A DNA stretch of 64,000 nt from Clostridia bacterium (GTDB lineage Bacteria > Bacillota > Clostridia > Christensenellales > CAG-138): positions 1-64,000 of the forward strand of contig JAFSEB010000045.1 in NCBI GenBank assembly GCA_017435905.1, read 5' to 3'. Within the stretch, counting starts at the first letter, position 1, and the number at the start of each line of letters is the position of its first letter. The notes below the pieces were generated by a model, which had not been told where the DNA came from, ran no database searches, and was given only the letters and a program-made list of their open reading frames with translations. Below are positions 50,435 through 64,000 of this stretch, in pieces. The position numbers were made by a program, and so were the translations under genes.

Positions 50435-50559
50435 CGGTATAAAAAAAGAAATGACGGTGTACAAATTGTCAAAAAGAAGGTATACTGTTCGGGTGTGCGA
50501 AAAAATGCATTTCGCAGCGAAAGACCGGCTTTTTGCCGGGGAAGGACGGGATCTGTCAA

Positions 50560-51327
50560 GTGGAGTTTCTCCCTTATCTCATCGTATGCCCGCTGGTGTT
50601 CATTGCGGGCTTTGTGGATGCTATCGCCGGCGGCGGCGGTCTTATTTCACTGCCTGCATACCTGATCGCCGGCGTCCCGGTGCACATGGCCATCGGCACC
50701 AACAAGCTGAGCGCCTGCATGGGCACGGCGCTTGCCACCATCCGCTACGGAAAAACGGGCTATATCCCCCTGAAGCTGGCACCCTTTGCGGTGGCCTTCG
50801 CCCTGACGGGCTCCACCATCGGTGCCGAGCTGGCGCTGCTGCTCGATGACGGCGTGTTCAAGATCATCATGCTCTTCATCCTGCCGCTGACGGCTGCCTA
50901 CGTGCTTTTCGGCAAGGGCGTCAACGCTTCGGAAGGGGCGCAGCCGCTCCCGTTCCTCAAGGCGGTGCTCATCACCGTGGCGGTGGCTTTTTTCATCGGC
51001 ATGTATGACGGCTTCTACGGCCCCGGCACCGGCACCTTCATGATCCTGTTCCTTGTGGGCGCCGCAAAGCTCCGCCTCAGCGAAGCCAACGGCCTTTCCA
51101 AGGTGATGAACCTTTCCACCAACATCGCCGCGCTGGCGGTGTACCTGTTCAACGGCAAGGTCATCTATCCCCTCGGCCTCACGGCAGGCGCCTTCTGCCT
51201 GCTGGGCAGCTACCTCGGCACACGCCTGTTCACCAAAAACGGCGCAAAGGTCGCAAAGCCCATCATCCTCACCGTGCTTTCCATTTTCTTTGTGAAAACA
51301 GTGCTGGAGCTCGTGCAGGGAAGCTGA
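50560..51327 (+). CDS. TauE/SafE family permease
   Basis: A 255-residue membrane protein with about eight helices. FIAGFVDAIAGGGGLISLPA and the second-half repeat YDGFYGPGTGTFMILFLV are the two inverted-repeat motifs of the family, which exports sulfite, sulfoacetate or related anions; substrate unknown. No ATG fits; GTG at 50560 has GGGA 8 bases upstream, and TTG at 50533 is an alternative. A bidirectional terminator follows. Confidence 0.88.
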   Translation: MEFLPYLIVCPLVFIAGFVDAIAGGGGLISLPAYLIAGVPVHMAIGTNKLSACMGTALATIRYGKTGYIPLKLAPFAVAFALTGSTIGAELALLLDDGVFKIIMLFILPLTAAYVLFGKGVNASEGAQPLPFLKAVLITVAVAFFIGMYDGFYGPGTGTFMILFLVGAAKLRLSEANGLSKVMNLSTNIAALAVYLFNGKVIYPLGLTAGAFCLLGSYLGTRLFTKNGAKVAKPIILTVLSIFFVKTVLELVQGS

Positions 51328-51347
51328 AAACAAAGCTGCTGCATAAA

Positions 51348-51377
51348 AACGGCCCGTGATGCATATCACGGGCCGTT
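51348..51377. terminator. bidirectional terminator
   Basis: AACGGCCCGTGAT and ATCACGGGCCGTT form a 13-base-pair stem with loop GCAT, with AAAA before it; between convergent genes. Confidence 0.85.
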
Positions 51378-51406
51378 GTGTATTTGCGGGCAGCTTTTTC
51401 CGCGCG

Positions 51407-52441
51407 CTATTTGCGCAAATAATCCGCCGCGAAGGCTTCCGCATCTGCAAAACGGTTGATGGAGATCCCGGCAGCCCGATATACCGATTCGTATTTTTGC
51501 AGGCAGGCATCCAACAGGAGGGTGTTGTGCTCCAAACGGGCGGGGTCGTACGCTTCCAAAAGGCTGTCAGTGCCGATCCCGGTTTCCGAACAGATGGCAT
51601 TGAGCATGTACTGCATGCTGCACATGTTAACGAAAGAAGAAAAAATATCGCCGTTCTTTGCGGCTTCCTCCACCTTGTTGCGCCAGTTGGAATACATTTC
51701 TTCATAGGTGCCGGCAAGGCTGCAGGAGGGCGCCGCTTTTTCCTTCGGGGCGTGAAAATGCGCCCGGGCATACAGAAGAAGATCCCTGGCGATCCCTCTT
51801 AATTCACCGGCCGTTTTTGCCGCTGCGGCGGCCTGCAGCATGGCGGGGAAGGCGGGATCCACAGGCAGGGCGGAAAGCTCTTCGAGCGCCCGTTTTGTGC
51901 CCAGCCTGAAATAAGTGCCGTGAAAAAGCATGGCGGCATCCATCAGGCAATGCATCACGCCGAAAACATGAAGGCGCACCTGCCCCAACCCTTCGCAAAG
52001 GCAGGCATCCGCAAAGGCAGCCTTTGCTTTTTCCTCCAGTTCGTATACCCGGTCGAACCGCTCGCTTGAAGCAAGGATGCGCCTTGCCTGTTCCTGCAGT
52101 TCGCAGAACCGGCGGAAAGCTTCCTCATCGCGGATAAAGACGATCTTTGCATCGAGGAGCCTTGAAAGATGGGCGTGGCGGCATTGGGCATCCGCAAGAA
52201 GGCTGCTTGGATCGGCACAGTAAATATCGTAGCCCACACCGGGATCGTCAAGAATAAAGGCTGCGGCAAGGCGGCGGGCACTTTCGCCGCATGCCGGTAT
52301 CAGCAGGTCAAGATCGGACTTTCCGTGGGTATCGCCGGTGGCGGCACTGCCGTATATGCCGATCAGGGCCGGCGCATCATCGCCCAGCGTTTTTGCCTTT
52401 TCGATCACGGCCCGCAGGATCGTTTCGTTCGCTTGATTCAT
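51407..52441 (-). CDS. nucleotidyltransferase domain protein
   Basis: A 344-residue cytoplasmic protein. Residues 24-45 contain the minimal nucleotidyltransferase motif YGSAATGDTHGKSDLDLL (G-S then D-x-D), so it likely transfers a nucleotide to a small molecule or protein. The remaining 230 residues are helical, with cysteines and no known motif. Related genes include aminoglycoside adenylyltransferases and MNT antitoxins, but no HEPN partner is adjacent. Start at 52441 chosen by likely length; ribosome site is weak (GGGAA). Confidence 0.7.
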   Translation of the reverse strand: MNQANETILRAVIEKAKTLGDDAPALIGIYGSAATGDTHGKSDLDLLIPACGESARRLAAAFILDDPGVGYDIYCADPSSLLADAQCRHAHLSRLLDAKIVFIRDEEAFRRFCELQEQARRILASSERFDRVYELEEKAKAAFADACLCEGLGQVRLHVFGVMHCLMDAAMLFHGTYFRLGTKRALEELSALPVDPAFPAMLQAAAAAKTAGELRGIARDLLLYARAHFHAPKEKAAPSCSLAGTYEEMYSNWRNKVEEAAKNGDIFSSFVNMCSMQYMLNAICSETGIGTDSLLEAYDPARLEHNTLLLDACLQKYESVYRAAGISINRFADAEAFAADYLRK

Positions 52442-52690
52442 GGCGTTGTTTCCCATCTTCGGAAGGTGTATTTTGTGAAACCGGCTCATGCGGCTTATCG
52501 GCATCATTTTACCATACGGCGAAGGCGGGCACAAGCAAAAGGGCTGCCGCAAAAAACGTGTTAAATTCTATGCGTGCAAAAAAGGAGAACCTTTCGGGAA
52601 AGGGATCTAATCCTCCCGAATGGGATGCAAAGGCCGTTTTTTTCATGCATGATAGAAGAAAAGAAGGACCGTGAGAGGGGAGGAGAGCGG

Positions 52691-53752
52691 ATGCGACGTA
52701 TGGCGGCCTGCCTTCTGGCAGCACTGATGGTGGGGTATGTGTTTCCGGAGGAGGTACCGCCGTCAGCGGGGACGGAAGGGCAGGGGATGGATATCGTGAT
52801 CGTGATGGAAGCCTCAGCCCTCAATGTGCTTTCCGATGGGGTGGGCAACGCCCCGTGGTTTGGCTGCCCCTGCCTGAATGGGGAGCATTTTTATCTTGCG
52901 CCCGTGGAAACGGAGCCGTTACCCATCACCTATCCGCCTGCGGAAGCTGTTTCCGGCGCTGCGGCGCAGGATGGGATCACCCTGTACGATGCTCTCCTTC
53001 AACGGGAGGTGCTGCTTGACGGAGGGAAGGAGCTTCGCTTCAAAAAGAGCTTTCTGACCGATGCTGCGGCACGGGGCTTTGAAAGCTGGAAATACCACTT
53101 TATGAGAAACGGCGCAGGGGCGCCGGTGCGGATCGATGTGTCGGCGGAAAACGGCTGCTTCGGCAGGGACGGTGCCATCCGTGCGCTGGCGGCAGCCCTT
53201 GCGGCGGCACTGACCGCAGGCGAAGGGAACAGGGCGGCGGTGGTGCCCTGCGGCGCAGCGGGGGACAGCCGCTATATGACGCCGCTGACGGCGGAAACGG
53301 AGCTGCTTTTTGCGGCTATCGATGCGGCGCCCGCCCTTGGCGGCGGCGATGCGGCTTCGGGGCTTGCGGCGGCGCTGCGGCTTTTGAACCGCCGTCCGCT
53401 CCTTGAACGGCTGGGGCGTCCGGCGGCGGTGCTGCTTTTAACGGGCGGGGATATTTTTCCGGCGGCGGTGTGGGAACGCTGCTCCTCCCTTGTGCGGCTG
53501 CTCGAATCGCCCGGGGGCAGCCCCGGCGAGGTGCCCTTTGGCGTGTTTGTGCCAGAAAGCCTTGCCTGCGGGGCAGGCGCCGCCGTTTTTGCGGCAGGCG
53601 TCCTTGCGGAGGAAGGCGGCTTTTTCGACCTGCTGGAACGGGCAGGAGCGGAGGTCTGGTTTCTTCCGGAAAACGAAAGGGCCGAAGCTGCCGCTTCGGC
53701 CCTGCAGGATATGATATTCGAGGGGGATATTATACGGGAACCTCCCTCTTGA
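52691..53752 (+). CDS. exported von Willebrand-A-like protein, degenerate metal site
   Basis: A 353-residue protein with a short hydrophobic N-terminus (residues 3-17) that may be a signal. The stretch MDIVIVMEASALNVL and later AVLLLTGGDIFP resemble strands of a vWA domain, but the DxSxS metal motif reads ExS with the third position lost. Composition is rich in Ala and Gly. No function can be given. GAGGGGAGGAG precedes the ATG at 52691. Its last 23 bases overlap the convergent MATE gene, and a MATE terminator lies inside its coding sequence. Confidence 0.6.
   Translation: MRRMAACLLAALMVGYVFPEEVPPSAGTEGQGMDIVIVMEASALNVLSDGVGNAPWFGCPCLNGEHFYLAPVETEPLPITYPPAEAVSGAAAQDGITLYDALLQREVLLDGGKELRFKKSFLTDAAARGFESWKYHFMRNGAGAPVRIDVSAENGCFGRDGAIRALAAALAAALTAGEGNRAAVVPCGAAGDSRYMTPLTAETELLFAAIDAAPALGGGDAASGLAAALRLLNRRPLLERLGRPAAVLLLTGGDIFPAAVWERCSSLVRLLESPGGSPGEVPFGVFVPESLACGAGAAVFAAGVLAEEGGFFDLLERAGAEVWFLPENERAEAAASALQDMIFEGDIIREPPS
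53679..53702 (-). terminator. MATE gene terminator embedded in the opposite coding sequence
   Basis: GGGCCGAAGC and GCTTCGGCCC form a 10-base-pair stem with a four-base loop; on the minus strand it is followed by TTTCGTTTT. It lies within the last 75 bases of the vWA-like gene. Confidence 0.75.
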
Positions 53753-55133
53753 GCCAGGTGCCCTTGAGGAAGTAGATGAGGCTCAGGATGCCCCGTGTGG
53801 TCAGGTCCGCAAACATGGCGATCCATGCGGCGCTCAGGCCGAGGCTCGTGGTCTCAAGCAGCAGCAGCGCCAGGGGGATGCGCACCACCCACATGCCGAT
53901 GGCGGAGATAACAAAGGTGGCTCTCATCTGCCGTGCGCCGCGAAGCAGGCCCACCACCACCATCATGATGCCGTAGAAGGGCTCCGCAAAGGCTTCGATG
54001 CGCAGGATCTTGCCGCCGAGAAGGACGACCTCCGCATCCGGCGTGAACAGGGAAACGAGCCATTCGCCGCCGAAGAAAAGCACAGCGCCCATCACGGTCA
54101 TGAACATCACGCTGCCGATGAGGCAGTAATCCGCAAAGCGCTTGGCAAGATCCGGGCGTTTGGCGCCGAGGGACTGTGCCGCAAGGGCGGTCGCCGCCAC
54201 GGAGATGCCGAAGGCAGGCATGTAGATGATGGATTCCGCAGTGGTGGCAAGGCTGTGTGCCGCAAGGGAAGCCGTGCCGAGGGCGGTGACAAGGGCGGTA
54301 AGGGTGATCTGCCCGAGGGATACCATCACACGCTCAAAGGTGATGGGGGAGCCAAGGTGCACCATATCCGCAAGGATGTGCCGGTCGGGGCGGAATTTAT
54401 CCTTCAGGGAGATGCCCACGGGCGAGTTGTGGCGGAAGAGCGCTCTAAGCAGCATGGAGCCGGAGAAGGCGGTGGCGATGGCGGTGGCAGCGGCTGCGCC
54501 CCGCACGCCGAGCCCCACGCCGGGCATGGTGAAGGAAAGGCCGAGGAAGCTCACTTCCCTTGTGGGGAAGATGAAAAGGAAGTTGAGCACCACGTTGAGC
54601 ACATTGGTGGCAACGTTGAAAATGAGGGGCGTTTTCGTATCGCCGGAACAGCGCAGGATGTTGGAGCAGGCGTTGATGGCAAGGGCGAAGATGTACACGC
54701 TGCTGACGATGGCGATATAGGCGGAAGCATCGCTGCGGATGGCTTCCTCCGCACCGAGCCAGCCGGGCAGGAAGGGGGCGATGATCTGCATGATAAGGGT
54801 GGCGATCAGACCGAAGCCGAAGATGGTCAGCACCGCCTGCCGGATGACGGCACGGGCTTCTTCGTATTTTCTTGCGCCGATGTAGCGGCCCACGGGCACG
54901 CCGAAGCCCATGGCGATGCCGGAAAAGAAGCCGTTCATCAGCCATGTGAAGGAGGATGTGACCGCAATGGAAGCGGTGGCGTTTTTGCCGAGAGATCCCA
55001 CCGTGGCGGTATCCACATACTGCACGATGGAAACGAGCATTTGTTCAAGTATGGTGGGCCATGCAAGGCGCCATATGATCCGGGGGGCGGATGTGCTTTC
55101 ATCGAGGATATTGACTGCACGGCTTGCTCGCAT
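53730..55133 (-). CDS. MATE family efflux transporter
   Basis: A 467-residue, twelve-helix transporter of the multidrug and toxin extrusion family (DinF/NorM-like clostridial branch). SIVQYVDTATVGSLGKNATAS in helix 1 and PVGRYIGARKYEEARAV are characteristic. It exports cationic or other compounds in exchange for protons or sodium; substrate unknown. Single gene with its own terminator, divergent from rarA. Confidence 0.93.
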   Translation of the reverse strand: MRASRAVNILDESTSAPRIIWRLAWPTILEQMLVSIVQYVDTATVGSLGKNATASIAVTSSFTWLMNGFFSGIAMGFGVPVGRYIGARKYEEARAVIRQAVLTIFGFGLIATLIMQIIAPFLPGWLGAEEAIRSDASAYIAIVSSVYIFALAINACSNILRCSGDTKTPLIFNVATNVLNVVLNFLFIFPTREVSFLGLSFTMPGVGLGVRGAAAATAIATAFSGSMLLRALFRHNSPVGISLKDKFRPDRHILADMVHLGSPITFERVMVSLGQITLTALVTALGTASLAAHSLATTAESIIYMPAFGISVAATALAAQSLGAKRPDLAKRFADYCLIGSVMFMTVMGAVLFFGGEWLVSLFTPDAEVVLLGGKILRIEAFAEPFYGIMMVVVGLLRGARQMRATFVISAIGMWVVRIPLALLLLETTSLGLSAAWIAMFADLTTRGILSLIYFLKGTWLKREVPV

Positions 55134-55329
55134 AGAAATATTCCCTTTCCGGGCCGGTGTGCCGACTCCAAAGTATCAATACTATATTACATTGCGTAAC
55201 AGCGGAAAGTAAATGGTTTTATATTTAGAAATATGTGTGCGGAATATGAACAGAGAATAACAGCACTTCACAAGCGGACAGCTTTGTGAACTCTTTGCAA
55301 AGGAAGGCGTGGGGCGGGGAAAGAGCCGT

Positions 55330-55359
55330 TGCACGAAACGCCGGGGCGCATGTATAATG
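55330..55359 (+). promoter_or_regulatory. promoter of rarA
   Basis: TTGCAC (55330-55335), 18-base spacer, TATAAT (55354-55359). The rest of the 265-base gap 55134-55398 is A/T-rich and holds no gene. Confidence 0.75.
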
Positions 55360-55398
55360 AAGGCATACCATTCTACGGAAAAACCGGAGTGAAACGCC

Positions 55399-56766
55399 AT
55401 GCAGGGAGACCTTTTTTCGGGCAATGCGCAAAGACGCGCGCCCCTTGCGGACAGGATGCGCCCACGGACGCTGGATGAATTTATTGGGCAGGAGCATATC
55501 GTGGGGAAGGGCAGGCTGCTGCGCCGTGCCATTGAAACGGACAGCCTGACAAGCTCCATTTTCTTCGGCCCGCCGGGCTGCGGCAAGACCACCCTTGCAA
55601 ACGTCATTGCCAACACCACGGGCGCACGCATCGCCAAGCTCAACGCCGTTACCGCCGGCGTGAAGGAAGTGCGTGCCGTCATTGAGGATGCGGAAAAGGC
55701 GCTGCATCTTTACGGGCAGAGCACGTATTTGCTGCTTGATGAGTGCCACCGCTGGTCAAAGACCCAAAGTGACAGCATCCTGCCGGCCCTTGAAAGCGGC
55801 GTCATCCGCTTCATCGGCTCCACCACGGAAAACCCCATGGTCGCCATGACAAGTGCGGTGGTGTCAAGGTGCAGGCTGTTTCAGTTTTATCCCCTCACCA
55901 CGGAGGATGTGGAAAAGGCTATGCACGCCGCCCTTGCGGACAGGGAACGGGGTCTTGGCAACTATGCGGTGGAAGTGGAAAAGGATGCCTTTGCCCACAT
56001 TGCACGCATTGCAAACGGCGATGCACGCTGTGCCCTCAATGCGCTGGAGCTGGCGGTGCGCACCACGCCCCCTGCGGAGGGCGTCATCCGCATCGACCTT
56101 GCCGTGGCGGCGGAATCCGTGCAGCAGAAGGTGGTCAAGTGCGATGACCAGCAGTTTTACGATATGCTCAGCGCCTTCTGCAAAAGCCTGCGGGGCGGCG
56201 ACAGCGATGCGGCGCTTTCCTGGTTCGCACGGCTCATCTATGCAGGGGTGGATCCCCGCATCATTGCACGGCGGCTCATTGCCCACGCATCGGAGGATAT
56301 CGGCCTTGCCAATCCGCAGGCCATGGTGCAGGCTGTTTCCGCAGCCACGGCCCTTGAGCATATCGGCATGCCGGAAGCACGGCTGCCCCTTGCGCAGGCC
56401 ATCATTTTCCTCTGCGAAAGCCCCAAATCCAACGCCATCGTCTGTGCGGTGGATGCGGCGTTTGCGGATGCACGCAGCATTGCCGACGAGCCCGTGCCCA
56501 TCCACCTTCGGGATACTGCCTTTTACGGGGCGGATAAGCTCGGCCACGGCAAGGGCTACAAATATCCCCACGATTATCCCGGCCATGTGGTGGCGCAGGA
56601 ATATATGCCCCCTTCCGTGAAGGGGAAACGCTACTATATCCCCGGCAGCCTCGGCAACGAAGCGAAAATACGGGAAAACCACATCCGCAGCGGCAAGACC
56701 TTTGACGAGGCGGAGATCCCCGGCGGCATGCCAAAGCACGGCATGAAGAGCATCAAAGAGCCTTAA
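55399..56766 (+). CDS. rarA: replication-associated recombination protein A (RarA/MgsA)
   Basis: A 455-residue AAA+ ATPase acting at stalled replication forks. RPRTLDEFIGQEHIVG, Walker A FGPPGCGKTTLANV, Walker B YLLLDECHRW and sensor FIGSTTENP are present, and the C-terminal tetramerisation domain is complete (SEDIGLANPQAM, YKYPHDYPGHVV). The usual DE-IHR is here DECHR, a mild variant. Length is normal. Confidence 0.95.
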   Translation: MQGDLFSGNAQRRAPLADRMRPRTLDEFIGQEHIVGKGRLLRRAIETDSLTSSIFFGPPGCGKTTLANVIANTTGARIAKLNAVTAGVKEVRAVIEDAEKALHLYGQSTYLLLDECHRWSKTQSDSILPALESGVIRFIGSTTENPMVAMTSAVVSRCRLFQFYPLTTEDVEKAMHAALADRERGLGNYAVEVEKDAFAHIARIANGDARCALNALELAVRTTPPAEGVIRIDLAVAAESVQQKVVKCDDQQFYDMLSAFCKSLRGGDSDAALSWFARLIYAGVDPRIIARRLIAHASEDIGLANPQAMVQAVSAATALEHIGMPEARLPLAQAIIFLCESPKSNAIVCAVDAAFADARSIADEPVPIHLRDTAFYGADKLGHGKGYKYPHDYPGHVVAQEYMPPSVKGKRYYIPGSLGNEAKIRENHIRSGKTFDEAEIPGGMPKHGMKSIKEP

Positions 56767-56780
56767 AACGGCGAAATGCG

Positions 56781-56818
56781 TCTTCCCTTTGACAAGCGTG
56801 GGAAGAGATGTTTATAAT
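56781..56818 (+). promoter_or_regulatory. carD promoter with inverted repeat around the -35 element
   Basis: TTGACA (56789-56794), 18-base spacer, TATAAT (56813-56818). TCTTCCC (56781-56787) and GGGAAGA (56800-56806) flank the -35 element as a perfect inverted repeat. Confidence 0.75.
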
Positions 56819-56900
56819 TATGATAGCAAGATATACCTTTCCTTATCATAGTTTGAAAAATTCTCTTTTACCGGACAGCTGAAGAAAGGATGAAAAAGCC

Positions 56901-57371
56901 GTGTTCAAGGTCGGTGAACGGGTTTGTTACCCGATGCATGGCGTAGGCGAAATAGAGGGGATCGAAGAGCGCACGGTGCTTGGCGAAACGGCAAGCTATT
57001 ATGTGCTGCGCTTTCTCATCGGCAGGATGACCGCCTTTGTTCCCGTGAAACGGGCACAAAGCGTGGGCCTTCGCTATGTGATCGATGGGAGCGAGTGCGA
57101 AAAGGTGCTTGCATTCCTGAAGGAAACGCCGCCGGAGGAGACCGGCAACTGGAACCAGCGGTACCGGGAAAACTATGAAAAGCTCCGCCGGGGCAGTGTG
57201 TACGAAGTGGCGGAGGTGGTGCGCTGCCTTAGAAAACGGGAAGCGGAAAAGGGGCTTTCCTCCGGCGAAAAGAAAATGCTGGCAGGGGCGCAGCATGTGC
57301 TGGTGTCGGAACTGAGCGCCGCAAGCGGCATCGGTGCGGAGGAACTGTTCCGCATCATCGGCAGCGCATAA
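56901..57371 (+). CDS. CarD family transcription factor
   Basis: A 156-residue protein of the CarD/CdnL family, which binds the RNA polymerase beta subunit and stabilises open complexes. The N-terminal RNA-polymerase-interaction domain (FKVGERVCYPMHGVGEIEGIEE) and a helical C-terminal DNA-binding part (YRENYEKLRRGSVYEVAEVVRCL) are both there. GTG start at 56901 with AAAGGA upstream. It lies about 2 kb before rpoB, its likely partner. Confidence 0.9.
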   Translation: MFKVGERVCYPMHGVGEIEGIEERTVLGETASYYVLRFLIGRMTAFVPVKRAQSVGLRYVIDGSECEKVLAFLKETPPEETGNWNQRYRENYEKLRRGSVYEVAEVVRCLRKREAEKGLSSGEKKMLAGAQHVLVSELSAASGIGAEELFRIIGSA

Positions 57372-57428
57372 CGGGTTTGTTTATCGATTTATCATGAAAA
57401 GCCTTCGGGCAAAAGGAGCGTGATCAAT

Positions 57429-58520
57429 TTGGCAAGAAAGATCGCACGGCTGTTTGCGGCTGCCTTCGGCGTATTCCTGGGCATTGCGGCCGTGGAGGGC
57501 TTGAACAGGCTGTTTGTTTCCTTCGGGATGCTGAGCATGCACGAAGCTCTGCTTTCCTGGGTGATACCGGTCATCTTTGCTGCGGCGGGTCTTCTTATCG
57601 GAATCATCTTTTTTATTTTTTCCCCGCATATCATCGATGCCTCTGTCGCATTCCTCAGGAAAATGGAAGCAGCCCTTTCGGAAATGGCTCTCTCGGAGAT
57701 ATTCCTTGGGGTGGTGGGCCTTGTGGTGGGGCTTGTGATCGCATTTCTCATCAGCACCCTCACGGCAGGCATCCCCATCAAGTGGCTGGAGCTGATGGTC
57801 AACATCGTCCTTTACCTGACCCTCGGCTACCTTGGCTGGACCACCGTCACAAGGCGCAAGGGCGAGATCAACATGCCCGGCTGGTTCAAACGGGGCACCA
57901 AGGATAAAACCGGCAAGACCAGCAATACCGCACGGCCGAAGGTGCTGGACACCTCCGTCATCATCGATGGGCGCATTGCGGATATCTGCCGCACGGGCAT
58001 TGTGGAAGGCACGCTGGTGGTGCCTGCCTTCGTGCTGCAGGAGCTGCGCCACATTGCGGACAGTGCGGATTCCCTCAAGCGCAACCGTGGCCGCCGGGGC
58101 CTTGATATCCTCAACAAAATGCAGGAGGAGCTCGATATCCCCATCCGTGTCAACGAGACCGACTATGAGGACATCGCCGAGGTGGATGCGAAGCTTCTTC
58201 GCCTTGCTTATGACATCGGCGGCGTAGTGGTGACAAACGACTACAACCTCAACAAGGTGGCAGGCGTGCAGCGTGTGCCGGTTTTGAACATCAACGAGCT
58301 TGCCAATGCCATCAAGCCCGTGGTCATCCCCGGCGAGGAGATGACCGTTACCGTCATGAAGGAGGGTAAGGAAGCAGGTCAGGGCGTTGCCTACCTTGAC
58401 GACGGCACCATGATCGTGGTGGACGGCGCCAGAAAGCGTGTGGGTGAAACCATGGATGTGACCGTAACAAGCGTGCTGCAGACCGCCGCCGGCAGGATGA
58501 TCTTCGCCAAGATCAAGTGA
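57429..58520 (+). CDS. PIN-TRAM domain membrane protein (YacL-like)
   Basis: A 363-residue protein with four N-terminal membrane helices (to about residue 135), a PIN-type nuclease domain (KVLDTSVIIDGRIADIC, with later acidic residues in EVDAKLLRLA and VVTNDYNLNKVA) and a C-terminal TRAM domain (about 290-360) that may bind RNA. The active-site aspartates appear intact. Function in Bacillota is unclear. I chose TTG 57429 (GGAG 10 bases upstream); GTG 57420 is too close to that site. Confidence 0.88.
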   Translation: MARKIARLFAAAFGVFLGIAAVEGLNRLFVSFGMLSMHEALLSWVIPVIFAAAGLLIGIIFFIFSPHIIDASVAFLRKMEAALSEMALSEIFLGVVGLVVGLVIAFLISTLTAGIPIKWLELMVNIVLYLTLGYLGWTTVTRRKGEINMPGWFKRGTKDKTGKTSNTARPKVLDTSVIIDGRIADICRTGIVEGTLVVPAFVLQELRHIADSADSLKRNRGRRGLDILNKMQEELDIPIRVNETDYEDIAEVDAKLLRLAYDIGGVVVTNDYNLNKVAGVQRVPVLNINELANAIKPVVIPGEEMTVTVMKEGKEAGQGVAYLDDGTMIVVDGARKRVGETMDVTVTSVLQTAAGRMIFAKIK

Positions 58521-58535
58521 TATTTCGCGCTTCCC

Positions 58536-58568
58536 GTGCGCCCCGCGATTTTTTTCGCCGGGGCGCAC
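58536..58568 (+). terminator. hairpin after the PIN-TRAM gene
   Basis: GTGCGCCCCG and CGGGGCGCAC form a 10-base-pair stem with a 13-base loop. No T-run follows directly, but TTTTTT comes about 17 bases later. Confidence 0.55.
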
Positions 58569-58665
58569 TTGCATGTAAAGCTGTTTTTTCCTTTTATAAA
58601 TATATGGTTTTTCCAAAAAACAGCAAAAATAACACCAAAAACAAGAAAAAACCGCCCGGAATGCG

Positions 58666-58694
58666 TTGACAAGCTTGACAGCCGGTGATACAAT
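58666..58694 (+). promoter_or_regulatory. rpoB promoter
   Basis: TTGACA (58666-58671), 17-base spacer, TACAAT (58689-58694). A second TTGACA lies at 58675-58680. The predicted leader is about 165 bases. Confidence 0.8.
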
Positions 58695-58715
58695 AATAAA
58701 CTGCGTTAGCATGGT

Positions 58716-58758
58716 AATCTGTGCGAATTATCAGCTTTTTCGGGCTGAGGCGCAGATT
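58716..58758 (+). promoter_or_regulatory. hairpin in the rpoB leader
   Basis: AATCTGTGC (58716-58724) pairs with GCGCAGATT (58750-58758) with one G/U, and inside it TCAGC (58731-58735) pairs with GCTGA (58744-58748). It begins about 15 bases after the predicted start site and could regulate rpoBC expression. Confidence 0.55.
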
Positions 58759-58866
58759 TGGCTGAATTTGGGTATGGAATATATTCAAATTGGGAAAAAT
58801 GTCCGTTGGGGTAACGCGCCCCCGCAATCAAGCCGCAAATGCGGTGAAAGTATAGGAGTGAACGCG

Positions 58867-64000
<5,134 letters not shown>

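Noticed and set aside
51407-52441. MNT/HEPN toxin-antitoxin system
   Set aside because: The nucleotidyltransferase is far longer than MNT antitoxins and no HEPN gene is adjacent.

Overview
The window looks like chromosomal DNA of an anaerobic, probably spore-forming member of the Clostridia (Bacillota), with coding GC that I judge by eye to be near 55-60 %. The evidence is gene content: iron-sulfur L-serine dehydratase in two subunits, a SPOCS/LysM protein of the SipL type, class III fructose-1,6-bisphosphatase, YerC, PIN-TRAM YacL-type and CarD proteins, rubrerythrin, and a DUF1385-prmC-prfA-tsaC-rpiB-upp block. A species cannot be named. No rRNA, tRNA, CRISPR array, transposase or prophage gene was seen.

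Layout. 0.2-1.7 kb: sdaAA/sdaAB (serine to pyruvate), followed by a 550-base gap holding a DnaA-box cluster. 2.3-8.7 kb: SPOCS-LysM protein, zinc-ribbon acyltransferase, DUF1015 protein, carbamate kinase, a Cys-rich protein, and a rubrerythrin divergent from an XRE regulator carrying a superoxide-reductase-like domain. 9.5-16.9 kb: an M23 peptidase, then a seven-gene block for translation termination, tRNA modification and nucleotide salvage, interrupted by a CapA-like lipoprotein. 17.0-21.9 kb: MerR regulator, MgtE magnesium channel, and a flavinylation module (ApbE, NusG-II, Gx transporter, FMN-binding protein). 22.0-24.6 kb: zinc/manganese ABC importer. 24.8-29.0 kb: a membrane-anchored GyrI-like protein, an AT-rich barstar island, YerC, and a polar amino acid ABC importer with a structured intergenic RNA candidate. 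29.1-32.7 kb: VanZ-like protein, FBPase and endonuclease IV.

32.8-46.4 kb is almost entirely minus strand and is an envelope and metal region: two MBOAT/DHHW acyl-transfer modules flank an L,D-transpeptidase, a VanX-type dipeptidase, two CobW-type GTPases (one with 57 His and 22 Cys in 130 residues) and a serine hydrolase. 46.6-51.3 kb: an ECF S component divergent from a MocR/PdxR regulator, then plsY-gpsA (glycerophospholipid start) and a TauE-type permease. 51.4-57.4 kb: nucleotidyltransferase, degenerate von Willebrand-like protein, MATE exporter, RarA, CarD. 57.4-64 kb: PIN-TRAM protein, rpoB, and rpoC cut by the window edge just after its catalytic Asp triad.

The most interesting items are: the putative redox sensor/rubrerythrin pair with a perfect inverted repeat between them; the alternative-pairing RNA element inside the amino acid importer operon; the His/Cys-repeat CobW protein paired with a CobW-DUF1980 protein; the DnaA-box cluster away from dnaA; and the orphan barstar island. 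All functions are read from sequence patterns and family knowledge; no searches were run.
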